From Centropus unirufus (lineage: Eukaryota; Chordata; Aves; Cuculiformes; Centropidae): DNA of 64,000 nucleotides. The translations under genes were made by a program, and so were the position numbers. Shown in pieces: positions 1 to 11,000 of the stretch. The number at the start of each line of letters is the position of its first letter. Within the stretch, counting starts at the first letter, position 1. The DNA is taken from NCBI GenBank assembly GCA_013397695.1, contig VYZI01000114.1, positions 911,459 to 975,458 of the forward strand. Direction: 5' to 3'. The notes under the pieces were generated by a model, which saw only the letters and a list, made by a program, of their open reading frames with translations, was not told the DNA's origin and did no database searches.

Positions 1-1033
1 GAGGATATATATTATACATGCATCTGTCTAAATTCATACAAACTTTTAGGAGATTACAAATCTATGGCTTGTGACTTTGGTATTAAAAGGAACATTATTT
101 GAGAGACTTTGGTAAAATAAAATTATCAAAATTGCTTACTCAATTATATTTAAAGGAACAGAATATGTTTTCCGCCTCTGAGACAGTTTTATATTAGTTG
201 TCAAACATCAAGACAGAAAATTATGGTCCCCAGACCTTTCATTCATCTTCCTGAGTTTAAATTACCATAAAGTTGAAGCTTGTATTACCCAATATTAAAT
301 GCAATTTAGTATCGTTTGCATAAAAAACAAAACAAACAAAAAACCAGAAAAAAATCCAAAACCTTGTTGAAATAAGCTTAATGTACCGTATACTTACTCT
401 GCCTAAAGAATTTTCATGCATAGAAACAAAACAGATTCCTGATGTTTAACTGTGGTGTCAAGAACCTATCTTCAGTTCCTTGAAGCTCACCAATCCCTCA
501 TACAACTACTGTATAACAGCTGTTTTCTACTGTGCTTAGCAGTGCAAATGGGGACACTTTACAATCTTTGCTAAAAACAGTTGCACAAAGCAATTTATGC
601 AATAGTCTAAATATTACCAGTGACATTTCAGAGCAGCAATTTCCTCATAAAGTTTTTAAGAAAACTTTAACCTCTCAAAAGTATACAAATTTTCACTTAC
701 TAAGAATAACACTAGTATTCTTGTTTTCTAATAGATTTCAGTATGAATACAAGTGACACTGCATGCATGTGTGCAGTATGCAGTGCAACTAACGTCTACA
801 GTTCCTTCTCCAAAATCACTAGGTCATATTGTGTTTTATTAAATTTCCATTTGCAGCAGTAAGGTACACATGTTAAGGACAGCATTATTAATGGTTTGGT
901 GTCTAAGGGTCAACACATGCATGCAAGGGTATTAAGAAACAAGAGAATTAGAATACTCACATCAGAAGAACCACTTTTCCATTCTTCATCTTTCCACATC
1001 TGCGTCATTCCCTTATTTTCTTTTTCAGATTAT
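1..1033. other. AT-rich non-coding sequence, no gene seen
   Basis: Ordinary AT-rich sequence. Reading frames are short (up to about 80 codons), low in complexity and unlike any family I know. There is an A-rich stretch with short C interruptions near 325-357. I see no splice-bounded exon, RNA gene or repeat family up to the 3' end of the CR1 element that follows. Confidence 0.6.
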
Positions 1034-1145
1034 GGAATCATAGATTGGTTTCAGTTGGAAAAGACCTTTAAGATCATCGAGTCCAACCACCAATTCAGCC
1101 CTGCTATGTCTGCTGCTAGATTGTGTCCCCAAGGCTAACATCTAC

Positions 1146-1496
1146 TCATCTTTTAAACACCTCCAGGGGCAGTGATTCAACTACCTCCCTGGACACCCTA
1201 CAACAATGCTTGACAACTCTTTCAGTAAAGAAATTCCTCCTAATATCCAGTCTAAAACTCCCCTGGTGCATCTTGAAGCCATTTCCTCTTGTTCTTCCAC
1301 TAGCTTCCAGGGAGAAAAGACAAATCCTCACTTTGCTACAACCTCCTTTTATATAGCTGTAGAGAGCAGTAAGGTCTCCCCTCTGTCTCATTTTCTTCAG
1401 ACTAAACAATCCCAGCTCCCTCCGCTGCTCCTCATAAAGCTTGTGCTCTAAACCCTTCACCAGCACTGTTGCCCTTCCCTGGGCAAGCTCTAGCAT
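1146..1496 (-). pseudogene. CR1 ORF2 C-terminal domain fragment
   Basis: Minus-strand frame of 116 codons matching the conserved C-terminal region of avian CR1 ORF2. Recognisable blocks are [59 protein letters not shown], and [10 protein letters not shown] near the end, then PLEVFKR. Only about 100 bases separate it from the element's 3' terminus, as expected for this family. Conserved positions are altered (for example [11 protein letters not shown] where family members usually have a Trp-Asn or similar). It is part of the same dead copy. Reading frames on the opposite strand here are shadows. Confidence 0.85.
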
Positions 1497-1829
1497 CTCA
1501 ATATCCTCCTTGAGGTAAGGAGCCCAAAACTAAACACAGTATTCAAGGTGCAACCTCACCGGCACCAAGTACAGGGGAAGGGTTGTTTTGTTAGCCCTGC
1601 TGGCCACAATATTCCTGATGTAGGCCAGGATGTCATTTGCCTTCTTGGCCACTTGGGCACAGTTTTGGCTCATACATATTCAGTTGACTATCAACACCCC
1701 CAGATCCTTGTCTTCTAGGCAACTCTCCAGACATTCCTCTCTAAGACTGTAAAATTGCATGGGGTTATTGTGATCCAAGTGCAGGACCCAATACTTGGCC
1801 ATATTGAATCTCATGCAATTGGCCTCAGT

Positions 1830-2039
1830 TTACTGACCCAGCCTGTCCAGGTCCCTCTGTAGAACCTGTCTACTCTCAGGCAGACCAACAATCCTACCCA
1901 GCTCAGTATCATCTGCAAAAGTATTGAGGGTGCAATCAATTCCCTCTTCCATGTCATTGGTAAAGATATTAAACAGATCTTGGCAGCATACTGAGCCCTG
2001 GGGCTCACCACACCCTGGGGCACACACGTGAGCTGCCAC
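1830..2039 (-). pseudogene. CR1 ORF2 reverse transcriptase, catalytic-motif fragment
   Basis: Minus-strand frame of 69 codons continuing the CR1 reverse transcriptase. GEPQGS near residues 11-16 stands where family members have the PQGS of motif B. LFNIFTNDMEEGIDCTLNTF then leads into FADDTELG, the motif C metal-binding pair of aspartates, followed by QRDLDRLGQ. The residues between motif A and motif B (normally a few tens, with a conserved leucine- and tryptophan-rich stretch) are largely missing, so the two fragments abut through an internal deletion plus a frameshift. The catalytic aspartates survive but the protein cannot be whole. Confidence 0.85.
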
Positions 2040-2044
2040 CTTCT

Positions 2045-2383
2045 TTAGGAGAATGCTGTGGAGACAGTGTCAAAGGCCTTATTAAAGTCCACAGCCTTTC
2101 CCTCCTTCGTTAAATGGGTCACCTTGTCATAGCAGGAGATCAAGTTAGTCAAGCAGGACCTGCCCTTCCTGAACCCACACTGACGGGGTCGGATCACTGG
2201 TTTGTCCTGGATGTGCCATGTGATGGCACTCAAAGAATCTCCTTCACTACCTTCCCTGGCACTGAGATCAGACTGACGAGTCTGCAGGTCTTCCTTCTGG
2301 CCCTTCTTGTAGATGGGTGTCACATTCACAACCCTCCAGTCAACTGGGACCCCATCGGTTAGCCAGGACTGCTGATATATCAT
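2045..2383 (-). pseudogene. CR1 ORF2 reverse transcriptase, N-terminal fragment
   Basis: Minus-strand frame of 112 codons from the CR1 reverse transcriptase. Visible blocks in order are DWRVVNVTPIYKKGQKED near residues 15-32, LSAITWHIQDKPVIRPRQ near 51-68, GFRKGRSCLTNLISCYDKVT near 70-89, and KAVDFNKAFDTVS near 96-108, which corresponds to RT motif A with its metal-binding Asp region. A few residues usually found before the motif A aspartate are missing (AVDFNKAFD reads short). The frame ends in a stop just after motif A. The sequence continues in another frame toward 2039. This is a decayed fragment of the enclosing LINE with no expected function. Confidence 0.85.
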
Positions 2384-2466
2384 GGGAAGTGGCTTCGCAA
2401 GCAGTTCGACCAGCTCCTTCAGGACTTTGGGTGGATCCCATCTGGCCCAACAGACTTGTGTATATG

Positions 2467-5400
2467 TGGGTTATGTAATATGGGTATATGCACCTTAACT
2501 CTTTTTAGTGTAACACGTCTTAAGGCATGGGATCAAGAAAATTAGGTTTTACAAACACAGGTGAGATGCCCATCTTTGTAGTAAATTGCCATCTGCATGT
2601 TCTTGGCTCAAAGCAAATGGAGGTAAATCTATATGTTTTAAGGTCCTTGTCAATTACTTCAGTGCAACTGATGCATGATAACATGTTCCGGCTGCAGTAG
2701 TTTCATTCTACATCTACCTTAATCTTCCTCCTTGTTCATTTTCAACAGGTTCTGCAGTAAAGAGGATTTTTTTCCTGCAAGTGGATGAGGATGGAATCTT
2801 GAATATAAAGCTCTTTGACTCAGCTGCTATGAAGCTTGGCAATAGATGTCATATATATAAGTACTTGTGAACATAAGTATCACAAGACAATAAAATATTA
2901 ATAATATATTTTGGACCCTGACAGGTGAGTTAGAGAGCATCGTCTTTCTTTTAGAGCATTATGTTCCTCCATAATTTAACATGCACAAGAACTATCAGCA
3001 AATAAGACTATAATGTACTATAGTAATGTTTAGTATAGTTGATATGTTCCTATCTTGTTTTCCATAAATATATTTTACTTTCATTTAATAATTTAATTTC
3101 ATAAAAGTACATTAATTGTTTTATTCCCTTAGCTCTCCAAAGAAAGTACCCTTCTCCCTCTCTCCAATTTGAATATAACACAAGTAAAAGCTATGAGTTT
3201 GTTTTTTTTTTTAAAGAGAAATATTACTCTGACAATTTAGACTTTTAAAAGTGAGAGACAAATTACACTGTCATTTACCTGGACACTGATAACCAGAAGG
3301 GTGAACTCTATGAAATTTAAACTAAATCTTGATGTAGGACATATTTTGCTGTCAAGCCAGTTTATACATTTTCAGTATCTTAGAACAACAGTCATCATTT
3401 TGTAACCCCAATAGAAGAGATGTGCCCAATATTGACAGGTTAGGCACCACACATATGCCAATATGAGTAAATATGACAACTATACTATTTTGTCTTCAGT
3501 TTGTGCATTTGGGATGCTTCTTCCTGGGATTTTAAGGGCTTCATTTATTATCTCATTGCTTGTGGTGACATATGTGCAGATGAGAATCAAATTACATGAG
3601 ATCTCTTACATTGAGTAACTGTATGTAAAAATTAAATTGTTCCTATTTTCAATAATGTTATACCAAAGTTTTGTCTAAAAATTAAACATGGCATACACTA
3701 TATGTTATAGTGTATGAATATTATATATTCATTTTCAAAGTAAGACTATTTTCTTCTCTCTAGCCCATTTTATCTTCAATGATACCTGTTCCAGTATCCA
3801 GGTGTCTTTTACATAACTTTGTTCTCCAGATAAATTCCAATGCCCTTGCTGGTAGCTTTAGACAAAAAAAAAAAAGCCTATAAGCTCCAGGCATATCAAT
3901 CAAAAACAACAGAGTCAGCAGTAAGTCTAATAATGAAAACCATGATTTCATAAATCATCCTCCACAGGTTGGGGTCATCTTTTAAAAATTTCTTATCAGG
4001 TGCAGCTCAAGATTTTTCAGACTCTCATTCTTCTTTCTTTAATGAAAACAATAGGAAGGATGTCAGCACACAAATGATGTGACCCTCTTTAGCTTAAAAA
4101 TATCCTGAAAATGAAAAGATTGTATGCTGCTTTGTCCTTGAAATTGTGGAAGTCAGAATTTCTACCTCTCCTTCCATAAAGTTCAAAGAAAAACTTTCTC
4201 TTATAGCTCCATAAAAAAATAAAAGTATCTAATAACATGTGGAATTTATTTAATAAACTGTCAATTTCATTTCAAGACCCTGGTGCTATAGGAGACTTTC
4301 TCTACTCCCCGTATCCAGTGTTTAACAGCTTGTAATTGCCTAAGTTGCTTTTGTTTCTGCATTTCCTCAGGCAAATCAGAAGCCCTCCGTTTATCAAATT
4401 ACATATTTTAACTTCCATCAAAAAGTTTCAAGACATTCCTATACATTTTAGACACTATTATAATTTGGAAAAGCACTAGCAAAAATAAAGTCTTTGTTCT
4501 GTCTTTTAAGCCTAAAATATGAAAAAAGTAAGATGAGAATAGCATTCAGCATCTGTTAATAAAAAGCATATTTTTCAGCCTTCAACTTCTGTACCTGATA
4601 TTGTACTGCATTTTCGTACTTTTATACTCACAAAGCCTGACATAACAACTTGCAAAATTCCATTTTTAGGTTTTTGCAAGGATCTAATCTATTCCATAAT
4701 GAAAGAATTCCCTTTATCCTAATAGAAAAAATAAGAAAAATCAGAGATACAAAGGCATATTGGAAGGAAAAAAAGAAAATTAAAACAAAGAAAAATCCTT
4801 TTCCAGATTCCATATCCCTCAAATAAAACAGTTTTAAATAGGCATTACAAGACTTTCTATCTTAGTTAATTGTATCTGCACTATTCTGTCAACAAAAGCT
4901 GTGTAATACTTGAATATTGATTTACTAAAATTAGAAACACTTCTGTGATAATATGGGATGGATCATGAAAATTTGTTCATTTTCACTCTTGGAAAAAAGT
5001 TACAGATTCTTTCGATGTCTCTACGCTGCTGGATGAGGTGCATCTTGAAAAGTTGACTCATACTGTGAAGAGGGCAAAACTGAAAGAACAGATTCAATTT
5101 GATCAAAGTTTGCTTTCTGAAATAAAACATATGAGCAGGGATCATGTTGGCTGAACTATATATCACCCTTTACAAAAGAATAGGTAGAGTCATTACTTGC
5201 AATGAGAAATACCAAGCTGTGAATGCTATCTTGAAAGGAGCAAGACCCTTTCTGTTATATCTCAAATTAAAATCATTTTACCATTGACTGTAGCTCTATA
5301 ATTAGTGCAAAACTTACTAGGATGAAGAGAAGGAAAATTTCATTCCCACAGGAAAAAAGGGACAATGTCTACTGAAAGTTCCTGACAATTATACTGAAAA

Positions 5401-6363
5401 TCTGACTTATGTCAGACCTCATCCTGACCTGGTGACATCAAGTCTGTAGCACCTTGCTTCTCCAACTAGGCAGTTAGGTTATCCAGCACAGGTTTTCTGC
5501 CAGCATGTGTGAAATCCACAATTTCAACCCCTCAAGTGCTACTTGGTGGTAATACCTCTTCTAAAGTCTATGTAGAAGTTTTCTGAACGTGCTGCCTCAG
5601 GTAGCTGTTGCTATTTAACTTTATAAAGGAGCTCGATATACTTTACTGCAAAATGCACATTTTAGATACTAGCAGACCATATGATTTACTACTAAAAATA
5701 GTTTGACTTTCAGTGTTCCATCACTTAATAAGTCATGGAAAACTTGAGAAAAAAGTGTTTTGGTAGGAAGCTACTTATCTAGTAAATTATACTTTTCCAC
5801 TTTCTTTGCCAGAATTTTGGAGGACAGCTGTATTATACTTCCTTGAGCTCATGGGAAGTTTTACCCCACTGAACTGTATTTGGGGGCCTGTCCTCCCTTT
5901 GTTCGGTAGGAACCATGATGTAGCCTGATCTATCAAAGTAAATTATAAGATTCAATATATTGGAAATAAATTTATTTCATGACCCTCTTGATTAACAACC
6001 CATCATGAACATTAAGTGATACAAAATACTTCAAAAAACAAAGCAATACATAGATTTTTAAGCAGTTTCATCAACTGCCAGCGACACAAACAAGCTCATG
6101 AGTTTCTTTAGAAGGGCAAGAATGGACTATGAAGAGGTGACAATGAGAGTGATCAGCCAGTTCCTCCTGCAGAGGTATTGGATGATCTCATAACTTCAAT
6201 GTCAAGAAAAGTAATGAGGCATATTCACAAACTCAGTAATTCCTATAAAAGAACTGAAATATCTCATCATAGTTACTATTGATTTTACACAAATGCCTGA
6301 AACCTTTTAATGGAGGATGGAAAATGGTGCCAGGTAATACAGAGAAGCAATTGTGTGGTCATG
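2467..6363. other. AT-rich non-coding sequence, no gene seen
   Basis: Ordinary AT-rich sequence of intergenic or intronic character. Reading frames are at most about 67 codons and show no domain or family resemblance. Small items include a T10 run near 3201-3210, an A12 run near 3865-3876 and a perfect 11-bp hairpin at 3692-3716 listed separately. No exon, RNA gene or recognised transposon was found. Confidence 0.55.
3692..3716. repeat. Perfect inverted repeat, 11-bp arms, 3-base loop
   Basis: CATACACTATA at 3692-3702 is followed by the loop TGT and its exact reverse complement TATAGTGTATG at 3706-3716. The arms are AT-rich and sit in AT-rich sequence, so a chance or slippage origin is plausible. 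There is no U-tract or neighbouring gene to suggest a terminator or RNA function. Confidence 0.8.
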
Positions 6364-6369
6364 ACATTT

Positions 6370-6775
6370 CGGAGTTTTATGGCTCTGAGCTGAACACCAC
6401 CAACTCACTCAGCCTTTCATTGTGTGTTATTTTTTTATTATGACACAACCTTTTTGTGGCCCTCCTCCAGACCCACTCTAAGAGGTCTATATCCTTCTCA
6501 GAGCTGGATGCAATACCCCAGGTGGGTCTCATGAGAGTGAAGTAGAGGGGCAGAATCACCTTCCTTGACATGTTGATGATTCTTTTCTATGCAGCCCAGG
6601 ATACTATAGGCTTTCTGGGCCCCAACTGCCCATTGTTGACTCATACCTAATTTTTCACCCACCTGTATCTCCAAAGCCTGAGAGGGCTGCTCTCAGTCAA
6701 TACATCCTCCAATCTGTACTGATATCAGCAGCTGCCTCAACCCAAGTGCAGGACCTTGCACTTACTCTTGTTTTA
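6370..6775 (-). mobile_element. Divergent CR1 LINE internal fragment
   Basis: A second CR1 remnant, in the same minus-strand orientation as the first but more diverged. On the plus strand, 6500-6560 reads like the antisense of the CR1 segment encoding the late part of ORF2 (GATGCAATACCCCAGGTGGG, then AGTAGAGGGGCAGAATCACC). 6588-6610 holds ATGCAGCCCAGGATACTATA and 6747-6766 holds AAGTGCAGGACCTTGCACTT, both standard CR1 landmarks. The minus-strand frame at 6377-6571 shows VILPLYFTLMRPTWGIA, then EKDIDLLEWVWRRATKRL and NERLSELVVFS, which line up with the C-terminal region of CR1 ORF2. Both ends are truncated: the terminal 3' repeat and the catalytic core are missing. It is probably a different, older CR1 subfamily than the 1034-2466 copy. 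Confidence 0.85.
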
Positions 6776-7162
6776 CATAAAGTATGTACAAAAAATACAT
6801 CGTATATAAGTATAATCACTGAAATGTATGTCACTGCTTCTGTGTCCTCCAAAGTTCTGTGCAAATTAATTTGTCTGTAACGCAGACTGACCATAAATAC
6901 AACAGCACTTCAGGCTAAAATAACTTGTAGTTTTAGGAACCGATACACTTGACTCCTTAAAATGAAATATAGACGTTTAAAATGAAAGTTCCAGGCAAGG
7001 ATACAGACTATTCCTTTTCAATACTAACTGAAAAGACAGACAACTCGCCTCACAAGACAGCTTTTTCATCATTAAAGTTTTCTGTGTGCCAATATACCAG
7101 AATCAATCCAAACCCAGAATACAGTGTTCAGGGAAAGACACATAATGTTCCTTTTGGCACTC

Positions 7163-7180
7163 TTTTTTTTTAAAAAAAAA
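7163..7180. repeat. T9-A9 palindromic tract
   Basis: Nine T are followed directly by nine A, a perfect 18-bp self-complementary homopolymer junction. Such tracts are stiff and tend to disfavour nucleosomes. I see no adjoining gene or other reason to assign a role. Confidence 0.75.
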
Positions 7181-8048
7181 GGGTATAATTTATATCTTTT
7201 TATTTCTTTATTCTGTGAGGCTAGTGGTTCTAAGCTGAATATAATATATGGTAAAAAAGGGTAGCATTAAAATGAATTAACTGATCCTCGTTAAGGCTAA
7301 GAAAATACCTTCAATTTTAAAGGAATTCTTTACACCATTCTAATGTGATTTGAATCCCCTTGTTTTAAAAGGAATTAGTGTATCAACAAAGATTACTTCT
7401 CTTTTCCCTTTCTCATTTATTACTAACCCAAGGAAGTATGTAATAATTCAATTCAATTTATTTTTCCCTGAAGAAGTGCAATTCAATGGATAATACATGT
7501 GGAGCTTCCATATTAATAACATCCAGCTAGAGAAAGTAGAATACATATGGTAAGTGGTGGTTACAATTAAGTAGGAAGACCTGAGACAGAGGCATTTATA
7601 TTGGCAGCTTTGTACTGCTTAGGAAAGTAATGGACCCTGAGGCAAAGCTGAGGGACTTCTTTATCTGCAATGATTAAATATATTGATAATTCCCAAAGTG
7701 GTAAGTTCAGCAGCTGCTCCACTTTTTATTGCTTAAGATATTAATGAGAAAACAAAAACATCGCCCATGCTATTTAGTCAATAACCAGAGGCCAGACTTC
7801 ATTTGCCATTTCTTCATGATTAGTCTACATTACTGTTGTTCATTTCAGGTTTTATGAAACGTTCCTTGGTTTAACCCATCTACTAAGAGACTATAACACT
7901 ACCAAAATACCAGATTTTTTGTGATACCTGAAGAATATCCTTATTTTGACTGTTTCTACAGTTTCAGCTATCCCTACTCATGAATAGTTTGATATCAACC
8001 CAAGTTAGAATAAAATTGGTGGGTTAGATTAAAACGTTACCTCCATAT

Positions 8049-8089
8049 ATGTGGGGGGTTTTTTTGTGGTTTTTTTTTGGTTTTGTAGA
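8049..8089. repeat. G/T-rich low-complexity tract
   Basis: A stretch made almost wholly of G and T with runs of six G, seven T and eight T, ending near TTTTGTAG. It resembles the G/T-rich tract at 58788-58836. It is simple sequence with no wider structure. Confidence 0.65.
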
Positions 8090-11000
8090 AATATGCAAAT
8101 GTTGAGACAGCAACTTTACCAAGCAGCTGTTTGGGACATGACATGTTTAGAATTTCAAGCAAAGATTAAGAATGAAAAAATAAATATCTTTGTATTTTCA
8201 TTTCTGAATTGGTTCTAGCCATTTAGATTAGAATAATTAAATGATAAGAAAGTAAACACAATAGGAAAATATAGGAGACTATTTGGAATTAAACAGATAA
8301 GACATCAACATATAAGGTGCTCAACAACCAGCTTGTGCGATAACTTGGCTGAAGAAATAGCCCTACCCAGACAGATTTGCTTCTTACCCATAAGCTTCTC
8401 ACCTTCCTTCAGAGCCAACACTCTGAGGAAAGAGACTGCAACATGATACCCCCACATCAGAGTAAACATGGCCATTTATTTTCCACAGAAAATTCCTGTT
8501 ATGATGGGAATAAATTTTGAGATAGAAGCTTTTGATTTCTAACTTAACAATTACAGAAATTTCAGGTTATCCATGGAAAAAACATATATTTTGTGTTATG
8601 AGACTAAATTTCTTAGACTATATACTATTTTTATAAATATATAAAAAAATAATCCATGACTGTGGTGGAGAACCTATGTTTCTTAAACACACACAATTTT
8701 GTTTTCACACTTTATCAACAAAGAAAAGAGAATGACCTCTGATGATTTTCAAAGGGAAACTTTTAAAATTTGCAGAATTGGCAGAAAAAAGGGTCAAATA
8801 TTATATCAGTGAAATTCAAATAGGTTATTTATTTCTCAAAATGTCAGGTCTCATATATCAAATGGTACAGACAATTAGTGTAATATCTCTCTACAAAATT
8901 TATAGATATATGCTGATGTAACTAAAATTCCACCTGTATTTTGAAGGGACCTGTTATTCTGCTTTATGTACTTATGGAATATTCATTCCTTTAAAATTTG
9001 TTTGCTCTACAATACTGGTTCTCACAGCATGTAAAACACCTTGAATTCTGACTTGCTTGTACGGTAGAACATCTATTTTAATTTCTCTGACCATTGTCCA
9101 GTGTTTTGATTACATGGCTGTAAACAGCAGCTATAGTTCATACTTTGGTGTCTTTTCAGGACAGAAAGAATAACATGTTTAAGCTGCACAAGTTACTCTT
9201 TTTATTTGACAGATCGGTGGCAGTCTCATTAAAATAGGATATATGCTTTTACATTAGCCTGACAAAGGATTACACTAAATAAAATGTTTTTGACTGGCAT
9301 GAATTTCCTATTACTCAATTTGTCCTTTGCAGCCAGAATAGGGATATAAAAAGGAACATAACACAAGAAGTCCTTGTCCTCCAGCTCCTTGAAATTACTT
9401 GGAGGCCAGAAGTCCTGAAATCTATATGTATCCTTTATTTAGGCTTTACCAGTATGATGTTTTTCAATCATGATAATTCTAACATTTAAATGCATTTATT
9501 TCTCAAGAATAAATATTCTGATTGAGAACACTAACAGTTTTATATTGACATTTTTGCATGTCTACACTACAGAACAAATCTTCTATCTCAGATACTCCTC
9601 CAAAAATAGAATTTTTGTCATTCAACACGTTACACTTTTTTTCTTTTTTATTTGGTTTCCATGCCAAGTCAGAAGGTAAAAGCTGATGAACTTGGGCTGT
9701 TCCATGATATTTTTAAGTTAAAAAAAAGTTACTTTGAACCAAGGACTCCAGTGGAGTATGTGTATGCGACCTTGAATGAATTCAGTCTTTTCCCCTCAAA
9801 CTAAAGACCCTCAGTCAATACAGAAATAATTATATGGGTCACCAAATAGCCTGTCTCTTATAAACAAGCCAAAAGAAAGTTTCCCACCTGCTCAAGCATA
9901 AATACAATGTGTGTCCCAATTGGAAATCACTCTTGCCAATTGTTTCCCCACTCAGTGGAAAGTACATATCACAATTCATAATTTCCACATTTCTAGCTTC
10001 TGTAGCCACCAGGAAAAGCCAAAAGTTAAAATAGGCTTAACCATAGCACAGAATCTTTCAGTCTACAGCTATATTTTTTTTATTCTTTAACTAATAAAAG
10101 AGAAAAATCAAATTCCTCTGGTTCAGAGAAGGAACAAAGTATTAATTCACAATTAAATCTAATCTTCACCCATGTTATCCCTGGTTTTGAATCAGCAACC
10201 AAGCAGTTCCTCAGTTTCCATGGAGTCAGAGGTTTCTGCCTCAAAAAATCAAAAGTGTGAAGTAATTATGCTTTACATCTAACAACTCAAGTGGGTTCAC
10301 ACTGGCTACCCACTTGCAGACACTGAATATCTAACTCCTTTGATCCAACTATATTAGCTCATTAGGCAATTTTTTTCTCAATAATCTTGTGTATGTAAAC
10401 ATTGAACAAAAGGCTAAATATTATACCAAAGAAGAATTCAATACTGCACAGCAGGGTTTGATGCTAGCAGCCAATTGCCTCCCCTGCAGTTGGAAGCCAG
10501 CTTGGGTAACTAATCCAAAGATTAATGAGCAATCAGTTCTAAATTAAACCAAGGCCTATGTTTAAATCTTTTTTCCTTCACACCCTTTACAAGTCTGCAT
10601 TTGAGTTACACTCACAGAGATAAAATGCAGTGCTTGGCTGTGTGTGTTGTAGACATTATTAGCAGAGTGAAAATTTGCTTCCTTGGCATTTTCTTCACAT
10701 TTTTCAACTTTTATTTTCCTGAGCAATTTTAAAGGAAATGGACCGTGATGAGGTCTGCTACTTCTGCACCAAGCTATAAATTGAAGTTTCCTGTCAGACA
10801 TTTCTAGAAACGATACAATCCTATTTTGAAACTGGAACGAAGTATTAGATCAGTGAGAGTCATGAGCATTCTGATACACCACTTTTATATTGAGTTCAGT
10901 TTTTAACTACTGACAAACCATTTGGGCAGTACGAAATGAATAGTACCATAAACAACGCAAAGAAGTGTCATTGAAGGCTTCTCAACAGCTCAGTAAGTAA

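Larger units (their letters stand above)
1034..2466 (-). mobile_element. CR1 LINE retrotransposon, 5'-truncated, 3' end at 1034
   Basis: A chicken-repeat-1 family non-LTR retrotransposon lying on the minus strand. Read on the plus strand, 1034-1092 is the reverse complement of the typical CR1 3' end: the GAATCATAG terminal octamer-type repeat, then TTGGAAAAGACCTTTAAGAT and ATCGAGTCCAACCA. Minus-strand translation gives CR1 ORF2 pieces in the right order from high to low coordinates: a finger segment with VTPIYKKGQKED, a palm segment with KAFDTVS, the catalytic FADDTELG, and a C-terminal domain with [22 protein letters not shown]. The 5' part (ORF1, endonuclease) is missing, as in most CR1 copies. 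The frame is broken several times and about 40 residues are missing near 2039-2050, so the copy is dead. The 5' limit near 2466 is approximate: it follows the CR1-like stretch GGGTGGATCCCATCTGGCCC at 2430-2449. Confidence 0.93.

Noticed and set aside
1123..1451. Plus-strand frames of 77 and 81 codons
   Set aside because: Antisense to the CR1 ORF2 C-terminal region on the minus strand.
2114..2362. Plus-strand 82-codon frame
   Set aside because: Antisense to the CR1 reverse-transcriptase fragment.
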